Below are positions 44,755-54,969 of a DNA stretch of 64,000 nt, in pieces (position 1 is the stretch's first letter; every line of letters starts with the position of its first letter). The position numbers were made by a program, and so were the translations under genes. The notes beneath the pieces were generated by a model. It made no database searches, had not been told where the DNA came from, and saw only the letters and a program-made list of their open reading frames with translations. This stretch comes from Epiperipatus broadwayi (Eukaryota; Onychophora; Udeonychophora; Euonychophora; Peripatidae): NCBI GenBank assembly GCA_028023455.1, contig JAQFVV010000012.1, positions 4,120,023 to 4,184,022 of the forward strand. Direction: 5' to 3'.

Positions 44755-45513
44755 TTCAGTAATAAAATTCTCCAGGCGTATTAGTTCTAAATGCAGATCA
44801 CTTTAAAAAAAAAACACTAAAAAATCCATTTACTTCTAAAATTCCAAAGGCTTAATTATATCTCAGTAAACAATCTATTAAAAGAAGGTATTCCATTAAA
44901 TAATTTTAAGGTCAAAGCAGTTTTCAATGATGAATTATATTAGAACAATAGAAATGCTAAAACACATTTTGATCCAATTCAATGTTACAGAAAATATAAG
45001 TTTCAGTAATAAAATTCTCCAGGCGTATTAGTTCTAAATGCAGATCACTTTAAAAAAAAAACACTAAAAAATCCATTTACTTCTAAAATTCCAAAGGAGT
45101 AATTATATCTCAGTAAACAATCTATTAAAAGAAGGTATTTCATTAAATAATTTTAAGGTCAACGCAGTTTTCAATGATGAATTATATTAGAACAATAGAA
45201 ATGTTAAAACACATTTTGATCCAATTCAATGTTACAGAAAATATAAGTTTCAGTAATAAAAATTCTCCAGACGCTTTAGTTCTAAATGCAGATCACTTTA
45301 AAAAAAAAAAAAAAAAAACACTAAAAAATCCATTTACTTCTAAAATTCCAAAGGCGTAATTATATCTCAGTTAACAATCTATTAAAAGAAGGTATTCCAT
45401 TAAATAATTTTAAGGTCAAAGCAGTTTTCAATGATGAATTATATTAGAACAATAGAAATGCTAAAAATCGTTAAAAAAACATTTTGATCCAATTCAATGT
45501 TACAGAAAATAAG
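44755..45513. repeat. Triple tandem repeat, 247-bp unit
   Basis: Unit starts at 44755, 45002 and 45249 (TTCAGTAATAAAATTCTCC), giving a period of 247 bp. The units are nearly identical, differing by poly-A length and a few substitutions such as GGCGTATTAG versus GACGCTTTAG. No consistent reading frame runs through them. Confidence 0.9.
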
Positions 45514-45667
45514 CTCATATTAATTCTTGATTAAAAGTTTATAAAATGTATGTCTTATAAACATAGTACCAAATTAAACTATGTCTAACATAAACATAAT
45601 ATTGAATTAAGTACAATATCCAACAAATCTGATAAATAACGAGAGACTTCTTAACAAAAGTAAAAAT

Positions 45668-45734
<67 letters not shown>
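45668..45734. repeat. (AAT)n microsatellite
   Basis: About 66 bases of ATA repeats followed by a short AAC run. Confidence 0.95.
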
Positions 45735-45738
<4 letters not shown>

Positions 45739-45739
45739 C

Positions 45740-46225
45740 AACAACAACAACTAATGCTGTTGATGGTGGTGATAATGATGATGCCTTTCTTATAAATGTT
45801 ACATTATATTTAAAAAAATGATTAATGAATTTGTTGAAAAATAATATTCTCATTCAGGTAACTTTCAATTTCAATATTCCTGAATTCTTAAGCGTATTTA
45901 ACTTGGTATTCATAATGATGAGATAGTCTTTTTTCTTCTAAACTGAATAGAATATCTTTATTCCATTTAGGATACTTTCCTTTGTAGAAATTCAAAACTA
46001 ATTGCATCATTGGTAATTAATTAAACTTTATCCAACACAAACGTTCTATTCTTGTAATCATTTTTGAATTTTACTGTTTGAACTTTTTCTTCTCACTTTA
46101 TATAATTCACAGTTTTATAAATAATACTGAAAATAAGTATTTGTTGTTGATAAGTTATACTACAAGTAAGAAAAGGCATTAAAAAACAAATGTCAGATGT
46201 ATTAAATAGGCTTGTGTGAAGAAGG
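45740..46225. other. AT-rich spacer, nothing recognised
   Basis: No coding or repeat signal seen. Confidence 0.5.
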
Positions 46226-46303
46226 TAAATGATTAAATGAAGTTACCATTGTTTTTAATTACAATTATATAGTTAATAATATACAAACACACATAAAATT
46301 CAT
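46226..46303. repeat. Dispersed 75-bp repeat, copy 1
   Basis: Nearly identical to 57989-58063, starting TGATTAAATGAAGTTACC and ending CAAACACACATAAAA. Only about two substitutions separate the copies, which lie 11.8 kb apart, and the flanks differ. Confidence 0.85.
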
Positions 46304-46389
46304 GCTTAAATATCACATAAATATTTTTATCAATATTGATAAATATATTTATGCGATTTTTAAGCATGCATTTTATAAAATGAGCAATG

Positions 46390-46867
46390 GCTAGCCAATG
46401 GGTCTTCCTACATTTTCTCAAATATGCAATTTTATTATATCTACATATGAAGAAAATATTTTGGAAAAGGAATACTATCAGAAAGATATTACTTTATACA
46501 ATTGATATGTTGATGATGTTTTTGTTTGTGGAAAACCAAATGCTATTAATGATTTGTTTAATGAATTAAATAATATAAAGGGCTTAAAATGGATTAAAAC
46601 AGATGAAAATTCAATAAGTGTTCAATTTTTAGATCTGAAGACAACTAGAAACAAAGATAAACTGGAATACTATATGACTCTTAAACCAATAGCAAAAAGA
46701 GGATATATTCCATATGAATCAAAAGTATCAATGTCACATAAAATGGCAGGCTTAAAGTCCTTTTTATTTAGAAATGATAACCTTTATAAATATGCATCAG
46801 ATAAAACCAAAAATATTAAAATTTATTATAATAAATTGTTAAACGTTGGATATAATTATGATTCTAA

Positions 46868-46955
<88 letters not shown>

Positions 46956-47440
46956 TCTGATAAAAAAATTTGGATGTCAATACCATATATTTTGAATCAA
47001 CAGGTAAGTTTCATTAAGAAAATTTATAAAGGTATATGTGATATTGCATTTTATGCACTACCTACATTAAATAAATTAATAAATAATTCAAAATATAAAA
47101 CTTTATTGACAAATAAAAATTGTATAATTTACAAATGGATGTGTAGGTGTGGCAGTGGATATATAGGTGAATCTAGGTGCACATTGGAAAAAAAGGACAA
47201 AAGAGCACTTGTTATTATTAAAAATGGTTCAAAATACAAAACAAAATTATAAAAAATAATGATAATTTATCAGCTTCTGTCTTTTATGTCCATAATAAAT
47301 CATGTATGTATGGCTTTGATTTTAATTATAGTAATATAAAAATATTGGAAACTGAAAGAAATAATAATAAAAGAAAAATTAAGGAAGCAATGTTAATTAT
47401 ATCAACACAAGCAAGATTTTATTAATAGGCAAGCAGCAAA
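46390..47440 (+). pseudogene. PLE reverse transcriptase plus GIY-YIG, family 8, with poly-Asn insert
   Basis: It begins inside the RT at PMGLPTFSQICNFIISTYEE, then after a stop YVDDVFVCGKPNAINDLFNE. The frame 46554-47252 follows with SVQFLDLKTT (the FLDL block) and the thumb segment GYIPYESKVSMSHKMAG. An in-frame run of about 29 Asn codons (46868-46953) comes next. GIY-YIG remains include CIIYKWMCRCGSGYIGESRC. After a frameshift the tail GFDFNYSNIKILETE and KRKIKEAMLI continues to about 47425. The RT N-terminus is missing. It lies tail to tail with a second copy at 47.7-49.3 kb. Confidence 0.85.
46868..46953 (+). repeat. (AAT)n microsatellite inside a PLE reading frame
   Basis: About 86 bases of ATA/AAT repeats that keep the frame open and read as asparagine. 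Confidence 0.95.
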
Positions 47441-47509
47441 TGTTAAGATCACAGAATTATGGGAAAGTTGACATCATGGAATTATGGGAAAGCTGACATT
47501 TTAAAAGTA

Positions 47510-47551
47510 TTAGTTGACAAAAACTACAAGGATAGTTGAAAGTGCTTCTAA
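47510..47551 (+). ncRNA. Hammerhead-like ribozyme, family 8, plus copy
   Basis: Stem I is TTAG 47510-47513 with CTAA 47548-47551. The core is TTGACAA: C3 is U and G8 is A, so the pair is kept as U-A. Stem II is AACTA/TAGTT around CAAGGA (5 bp). GAAA is at 47538-47541, stem III is AG/CT, and the putative cleavage base is T47547. Confidence 0.6.
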
Positions 47552-47680
47552 GTGACAGTTATAGATTTATTTTTATAAACTTTTAAGTACTGTATTTTCT
47601 AATATATATATATATATATAATCATATAACTGAATATTTGTAAATGCAGTAACTAAATAATTAAAAAATATTTTATCCAC

Positions 47681-47722
47681 TTAGGAGCACTTTCGATTAT
47701 CCCAGTAATCTGTGTCAACTAA
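47681..47722 (-). ncRNA. Hammerhead-like ribozyme, family 8, minus copy
   Basis: On the minus strand stem I is TTAG/CTAA and the core is TTGACAC (last base changed). Stem II is GATTA/TAATC around CTGGGA, then GAAA. Stem III is AG/CT, with C as cleavage base. Two stem II pairs differ from the plus copy, and both changes are compensated. Confidence 0.6.
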
Positions 47723-49290
47723 AGCTTTGAAATGCTAACTTTCCCACAATTTCGTGATCTTGATGTTTGCCTCTTGCCTGTTAATTAAGTCATGTTTATA
47801 TTTATATATTAGCATAGCTTCTTTTATTTTACTTTTATTATTATTTTTTTCAATTTGCAATATTTTTACACTGTTAAAATTGAAGTCAAAACCATAAATA
47901 CATGATTTATTATGGTCATAAAAACAGATGCTGAAATATTATTATCTACTATGCAATTTTGTTTTGATTTGTGAACACGATTATTGCTTTAAAAATACAG
48001 ACATCAAATCATAATAATATTATATATATATATATAAGTAAAATAAAAATTTACCCCTTAAAAATATACTATAGATAAATTTTAAATTTTAGTGATGGTA
48101 ATCAATATATATATAAACAGTACTTTTGATTATGTTTTAATCATTATCAACTGAATTAATGTAGATATAAAAGAACAAACATCATGTAATTTTCCATGAA
48201 CTGTGCATATTGATATGAGCAGATTGTCTATTTATCATATAATCTATAAATTGGTTTATAAAGTTGTCTGTTTAATTTTATTGTTTTTATGAGGTTGTAT
48301 GATCTGGGATAAAAGTAAATCTAATTTTGCAAGATTTTCCATGGTCGAAGAAAACCAAGGCAGATTGGGCTGATTATTCTTAACATTTTTTACATAATGG
48401 TATAGAAATTGTGTATTTTTCATATTTTTTTCTAAGTAGATCTCAATTACCCAGTGTATGACATTTTGCATCCACATATAATTTATATATTACTTTTTTG
48501 CATTTTAAGAATAGTATTTTTAGAATTATTAATTATTCACAAAACATTGTTTTTCACAAAACATTGTTTTAATAAATTTTGACTGAATATTGTTTTAAAA
48601 TGGCATAAATATCTTTTTTTTCCACTTATGTTTATTTTATAATATTTATTATTAAATTTATTTAATTTGCTTAGCTTTGTCTTTTATCATATCTACATTT
48701 AAAAGTTCTTGAGTAATTAGTTCAATATTTTGATTATTATTTTTTTATAACTACATAATTTTTTTATCATAATATAAAAAAAAAAATTAAAGCTAGTCAT
48801 TTTATCTAGCACTACTACATGTGATTTGAAATGAATATAACCATTTTCTTGAATAGGTTTGACAAGTAATTTATAGTTTAAACAATATTTTTTTTAGACA
48901 TTTGCAAATCTAAAAAAAAATATCTTTTTATTTTATTCATTATTGACAGTCCAATTTAAATAATTTAAATTGTTTAATTTATGTGAAAGTGCTTCAATAA
49001 TATCTTCAGACAAACAAAAATATTGTCAATATACCTAGCATATATGTTACTATTTTTAAAATTATCAGAACATAATATAGCTTCTTTATATTTAGATAGT
49101 GTAAAGATACAAATTTGTGTAACCATAGGGAGACCTATGGGCTATCCTTTAGCTATTTTGTAATATTTGGCATTAAATGTCGCAACAATATAAACATTTA
49201 CAAATTTTAAGAAATCTACAATAATTTTTATTAATAATAACGTGAAAGGCTGAAACCTTTGACAGAAGTACCTTAATAATTTTTATTGTA
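47723..49290 (-). pseudogene. PLE reverse transcriptase plus GIY-YIG, family 8, inverted copy
   Basis: Minus-strand order: FNAKYYKIAKG near 49170, PIGLPMVTQICIFTLSKYKE, then YARYIDNIFVC near 49035, where the second Asp of the catalytic box is Asn. The thumb has LNNLNYLNWTVNNE. A GIY-YIG scrap CGCKMSYTG lies near 48465. The tail near 47890-47700 has NRQEANIKITKLWES and SKIKEAMLI. Frameshifts and stops are frequent. It is the inverted partner of 46390-47440, and their 3' ends converge near 47.6 kb. Confidence 0.75.
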
Positions 49291-49299
49291 AATTTATTT

Positions 49300-49730
49300 A
49301 TTGAAATTTGATGTAAAGGTATCTCAATGATATATATATATATTGTAACCAGAACCACACAACCCCTTTATTACCTCGGTTGTAACAATTTCCTGATGAG
49401 CATGCTGCAGGAAGGAACTATCGATTGGCATTCCCCAATGCAGATGTCATCCCCCCCCCTTCAACAATATTTCCTGCTCATCAGAGGATGTAGCACCATA
49501 GAGACTGGAAGCATCTAGACATTTCTGTGTTTGGTTTTCCAAACAGTGCCACTAGAGTTCCATCTCACTACAACCTGAATTACGTAGGTCTAGTTATACC
49601 AGACATAGCTCAGGAGGCATGAAATTCTTGTGAACAAGTACAATGATTGATAAGTGATGCAAAAAATAATATAACTGAACAATTGGGTAACTAAAATTAA
49701 TTTTAAGTAACAATAATTTTATTTAATAAC
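49300..49730. other. Spacer with short inverted motif
   Basis: Contains TTTCCTGATGAGCATG at about 49391 and, on the other strand, CTGATGAGCAGGAAATATTG near 49485. These resemble a hammerhead core with a minimal stem II but do not satisfy stem I. An oligo-C run lies at 49451-49459. No coding signal. Confidence 0.4.
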
Positions 49731-49734
49731 AGGT

Positions 49735-50185
49735 TTAAATAAATGTCATCAAACAAAATATTTCATTGACAGTCCCTTGTATCTCTTCGGCCTGCTTCCA
49801 ATAACATTTTTATATGACTTAAAGAATGTAATTTGTTGAGAATATAATAAAGTCCTTCTTTCAATAGTTCTTTAACAGTTTACATCTTTAATCATTTAGT
49901 TAATTCACAGAGAGAAGTGCAATATATGAAGACAACAGAGATAATAATAAAGACAACTGATAGCATTTAATTCAGAGTTTCACTTAATTCAAACAAATAT
50001 TTCATTTACAGTCCATTGTGTATCTTGGTATAGTACAATATGAATTAAAGAATGCAAGTTCTTTAACAATTTACATTTTTAGTTATTTAGCTAATTCGTA
50101 GAGAGGAGTGCAATATATGAAGACAACATATATAATAATGAAGACAACTGATAATATTTAATTCATAGTTCCACTTAATTCTGAT
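49735..50185. repeat. Diverged tandem duplication
   Basis: The stretch containing TTTCATTGACAGTCC, TTAAAGAATG and GTGCAATATATGAAGACAAC (about 49755-49965) is repeated in the same order at about 49995-50185, with small indels. Confidence 0.7.
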
Positions 50186-50189
50186 TGCT

Positions 50190-51070
50190 AGTCTTTTAGG
50201 TAGTTATCACATGTAATGTGGCTTAAATTACTCATGTATGAAGATATTCTTTACAGACAAGAGCATTTCTATTATTCCAGTTAATTTTAAGTTAGTCAAA
50301 GCATAATAAATATAGTTCTATTCAGGGTTATCCAAATCCAGGTTTGAATCCATACTATAAGCACATTTATCCTAGGTTCATTGGTTATCCATTTCAGGGT
50401 TTGAATTGGTCGATATAAGCACATTAATATTCATTGGTTATTCAGGTAACCTATAAATGTATGTATTTCCATCTGTGCAGATATCAATTCATCTTGCAAA
50501 TGCGTTTATTTGGTATTTCCGATTTCATAAGATATATATATATATAACATATGTGTCAATAACTCTAGGTATATCATTGTACATTTAACCATGACACATT
50601 GTTTTGGTATTCTTATTTTTCAACTCGTATATATAACATGTTTTAATTCTGTGTTTATATTATTTTCTCAGAGTTTTCAAATAATAAATAAAATCTTTTT
50701 AAAAACAAAAAAAAATGATCTTAATCTTTCAACTTATTTAAGTATGTGGTTCATTAATACACATATAACCATTAACTTTTATTGATGTACTAATTCATAT
50801 TTAAATGTTTGAATTTATTCATAATATAGTATAAATTTAATAAATACATTCATTTTGATATTTTCTAATTTTATCTGGATTATAAACACATTATTATAAT
50901 TTAGTTAATTATAGCTATGTGTATTATTCATAATAATCAATATGCATGTAAGCATTTGTAATTTTTATTTAGTTATTCTAATATATAGGATAAATATTGT
51001 TATTTGGTCTGCCACAGATGTATGTTTCTAGATATAAGTTGATCAGCAGTTTCATTTATAATTTATTTTA
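50190..51070. other. AT-rich spacer, nothing recognised
   Basis: A short duplicated phrase near 50340 and 50400 (AGGTTTGAAT and GGGTTTGAAT). A 64-codon frame at 50591-50785 has no known family. Confidence 0.45.
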
Positions 51071-51360
51071 AGAAAGACATTTTTTTAAACACATATAAGT
51101 ATTGAATAAAATGCCTTTTAATTATCTATATTTAAGACATCTAGTATTTACAATTTATTATTAATACAATGTATTTTCACGTAGCTATATTTATTCATAA
51201 TTTTCTTTAAGAAAGACATTTTTGTTTTTTTTATTAAGTATTGAATAAAATGACTTTTGATTATCAATATTTAAGACATCTAGTATTTATAATTTATTAT
51301 TAATACAACATATTTTCATGTAGCTATATTTATTCATAATTTTCTTTAAGAAAGACATTT
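51071..51360. repeat. Tandem repeat, 139-bp unit, two copies
   Basis: AGAAAGACATTTTT starts at 51071, 51210 and 51349. The two full units are over 90% alike by eye. Confidence 0.85.
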
Positions 51361-52400
51361 TGTTTTGTGTTTTTTTTTTTTTATAAACACATATAAGTAT
51401 TGAATATTTTATGAAATTGTTACCTTTATTTTACCCAATTTGTTCCTTCAATTTTGTGATGCTACTGCACTCAAAAGGGGTTGTTTTATTTCAGCTGAAT
51501 GGCATTATTTACTTTCCGTGATGTTCACCCAGGCAAATCTTGGAGAACCATGGCTTTGGATGAAGAGAAGAAGCTGTTACCGATTAGCCTTCCATCATTA
51601 TGATTTCCTTATTAATGTTTTCTTTTTTCATTATTAACAGTGGCTGTAAAGGTTATATTCCAATGTGATGAAAATCGGAGTTAAGTAACATTTAAATAAA
51701 AATTTTAACCTTTTAACTCTTCACTTTTCTTACTTCTTTAACTGCTCTTAAAATCTTTTTAAAAAACATCTCTTTAAAATCTTTTACAATCTTTTTTAAA
51801 ATATTCTTTTTAAAAATTTTCTTTTAAAATCTCTTTTAAAAAATCTTCTCTGAACTTCCAACTCAACTATTTATACTCTGATCTCTGGATTGATTAAGCA
51901 GCACTACCCACTGTATCTGATTTGTTACACGGCTCTCATTTAAGCCCAAGTGCTTTTCTCTTCTTAAGAATTGGACACTACTTTTAGTGGGACAGATAAG
52001 AAATCATAAGGATAAGCCGTGTTTTCCACTTTGATAAGACTTCCTCAAGCGATTATCACACTTTATATGACAACATCATTCCAAAAATTAAAAATGTAAT
52101 ATTTTTAATAAATACCAGCTTTAAATAAATACAAGTGACATATTTATATCATAATCTAAAATTATAAAATCAATAATGGTTTTCTTTCTTAGATTGATAA
52201 ATCTTAATAAAGAAAGATTTGTGCCTTTGTTTTAATTGCAGATTTAAACGTATTTGTTGTCTTTTTTCTTCTTTTTAATTTGACCAATTATCCTTCTTTT
52301 TTCATTGCTGTCAATTTTCATGATTCCTTTGTTTTTTTAAATTTTTAGTTTTCCTTAACCATTATTAAGTTTTTTCTTTTCTTTTTTAATGCCAAATCAT
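51361..52400. other. Spacer, one unassigned open frame
   Basis: The frame 51440-51637 (65 codons) has no recognisable domain. At 51715-51850 a TCTTTTAAAA-type phrase recurs many times. The stretch 51900-52080 is less AT-rich and contains CTCAAGCGATTATCACAC; I cannot name its family. Confidence 0.4.
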
Positions 52401-52410
52401 GCTAGTCTTT

Positions 52411-52670
52411 TTAAATGGGGGGGGATATTTTGAATACATACGTGGAACAGTATATCTGTTTCAATATATATAATTCAGTAACATTCAATGAAACCATAGT
52501 ATCATTAATTGTATCAATAAATTCAAAAAGTGACAAAATTGCATATTTTCCAAAACCCAACAAATTTTGAAGCAAAGTACTAATGTATTTAGCAGTGTTA
52601 TACAGCAACAAACCTCCAAAGTCTATCATTAATTTGAGATGATTTTCTTTATGAAGCTTCATATTTACAT
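52411..52670 (-). pseudogene. PLE reverse transcriptase scrap
   Basis: An 83-codon minus-strand frame with KENHLKLMIDFGGLLLYNTA, KYISTLLQNLLGF and TMVSLNVTELY. It lines up with the first PLE RT block (P-L-R-x-I-x-S...LAKYLS...LVSFDVxSLY), but the catalytic Asp of SFDV reads Asn. Short and diverged, so the assignment is by pattern only. Confidence 0.5.
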
Positions 52671-52711
52671 ATATCCATTAACACTTAGATGTAATAAAAT
52701 ATATTCACTAC

Positions 52712-52892
52712 AATATATTTGAAACACTCTATAGCTATATTTTGAGCCATCCTCTCCCTTTAAATAAAAAAACCTGAATTTTTGCAGCCCATTGAAACGG
52801 AATAAAGAAAAGGCTGCAAAAATTCAGGTTTTTCTTTATTTAAAGGAGAGTGTGGCTCAAAAAATATAGCTATAGAGCATTTCAAATATTTT
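52712..52892. repeat. Foldback with about 78-bp arms and 22-bp spacer
   Basis: The left arm (52712-52789) and right arm (52812-52892) pair almost completely. CCTGAATTTTTGCAGCC is at the inner end and the palindrome TATAGCTATA lies near the outer ends. Each arm also contains GAGAGGATGGCTCAAAA or its equivalent, which has the spacing of a decayed hammerhead, but the core is not convincing. Confidence 0.8.
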
Positions 52893-53855
<963 letters not shown>

Positions 53856-53859
53856 AAAT

Positions 53860-54630
53860 TACTACAGTTTATTTGATAAGTATCAAATATGCTGCCCTCA
53901 CAATGTTGACATGAATCATTTAATGAAATATATTAATATTTTTTATTAGCTGTTTACTATACTAGAGATTATCCAGTAATGAAAATTATGCTACAGAAAT
54001 GTTTGTTATTGGATAGTCTCTAGTCTAATAAATGACAAATAAAAATTATTACATAATTACATGATTGATTATTTTTGTAATATTTAAGCTTACATTTTCA
54101 AATATTCTTAACTATTTCCTCAGTATCCTGCAAACAGGTTGAGTCATATGCCTTTTAAACATAAGCAATTAATTCTATATTTGTAATCCTTCTTGTTTTA
54201 TCACCTATTCTTTAAACCATGTCATAATACATATTTTTGTGCACATATTTTTGGTGTAAAATTGATATTAAAAAAAAAGGCATCATAAAAAAAAAAAAAT
54301 TAAAGAGGTAATGAAAGATAAAGAAAGATTATATTGATAGTGATTATTATTTTTTTTTTTTTAGTAGTGTAATTAAAATTGCTTTACAATGTAAATATTA
54401 TATGTATTAAAGTTATATGTATAGGTATATGTTATAAAAAAAGATGATAGAAAATATTTTAAAAGAATATAAAATAGGATGGTAAATAGGTTGAAGATAT
54501 TATATGAATTAAAAAGGTTAGGAAATATTTTTAAAAAAAATTTAAAAATTTAAAAGTTTGATAGGAATTTAATAATTTTATATAAAATAATTAATGTATT
54601 TTAATGATTGTATTTTTATCTGTGTTCAAA
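53860..54630. other. AT-rich spacer, nothing recognised
   Basis: Poly-A and poly-T runs only. The sequence before the ribozyme at 54636 may be a decayed PLE 3' UTR, but no coding remains are visible. Confidence 0.4.
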
Positions 54631-54635
54631 TTTTG

Positions 54636-54679
54636 TAGATGTGATGAAGACTGCATGGTACAGTCGAAACTGTAATCTA
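54636..54679 (+). ncRNA. Hammerhead-like ribozyme, family 9
   Basis: Stem I is TAGAT 54636-54640 with ATCTA 54675-54679 (5 perfect pairs). The core is GTGATGA, with C3 replaced by G. Stem II is GACTG/CAGTC around CATGGTA (5 perfect pairs). GAAA is at 54666-54669, stem III is AC/GT around one base, and cleavage is after A54674. All elements are textbook apart from C3. Confidence 0.65.
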
Positions 54680-54789
54680 TAATAAAAGTTTTTTTGCTGA
54701 AAAGTGTAAAAATTTTTGGAATTCAATATTATAAATAAACAAATTCCAAGTGTTGTCCATTTGTTTATATTGCTAAAAGGAGGGTGCCT

Positions 54790-54965
54790 TGACATCAGTT
54801 TGAAATTTTTGATATATATATACATACACTGATTATATATGCATGTATCAGGAGAATATGATTTGGCCCAACTGATGATTGCTGGCTTTGCATAAAATAC
54901 ACATATATTGGGAATCATGTATTTATTTTGCATATGTTTGGACATGTGTATCGGTTTCTTAAAAT
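54790..54965 (+). mobile_element. Family 6 element, solo arm
   Basis: Collinear with the right arm at 11003-11130: CCCAACTGATGATTGCTGG, TATTGGGAATCATGTATTTA, then GGACATGTGTATCGG and TGGAGTGGAAGATG. More diverged than the 10.7 and 31.2 kb copies. Confidence 0.65.
54867..54912 (+). ncRNA. Hammerhead-like ribozyme, family 6, solo arm
   Basis: Stem I is CCCAA 54867-54871 with TTGGG 54908-54912, the covarying form of ACCAA/TTGGT. The core CTGATGA is perfect, stem II is TGC/GCA, and GAAA has become AAAA. Stem III is longer by two bases. Confidence 0.62.
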
Positions 54966-54969
54966 GGAG

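Noticed and set aside
49385-49495. Possible extra hammerheads: CTGATGAGCATG on plus and CTGATGAGCAGGAAAT on minus
   Set aside because: The core is perfect, but stem II would be two or three pairs and I could not find a matching stem I on either strand. Kept only as a note in the spacer entry.
49345-51927. TGTAACC...GTTACA as ends of a 2.6-kb LTR
   Set aside because: Only six matching end bases, no target duplication, no polymerase sequence, no second copy.
52000-52070. Minus-strand CTTGAGGAAGTC...GAAAAC pattern
   Set aside because: The core needs an inserted base and stem II does not pair.
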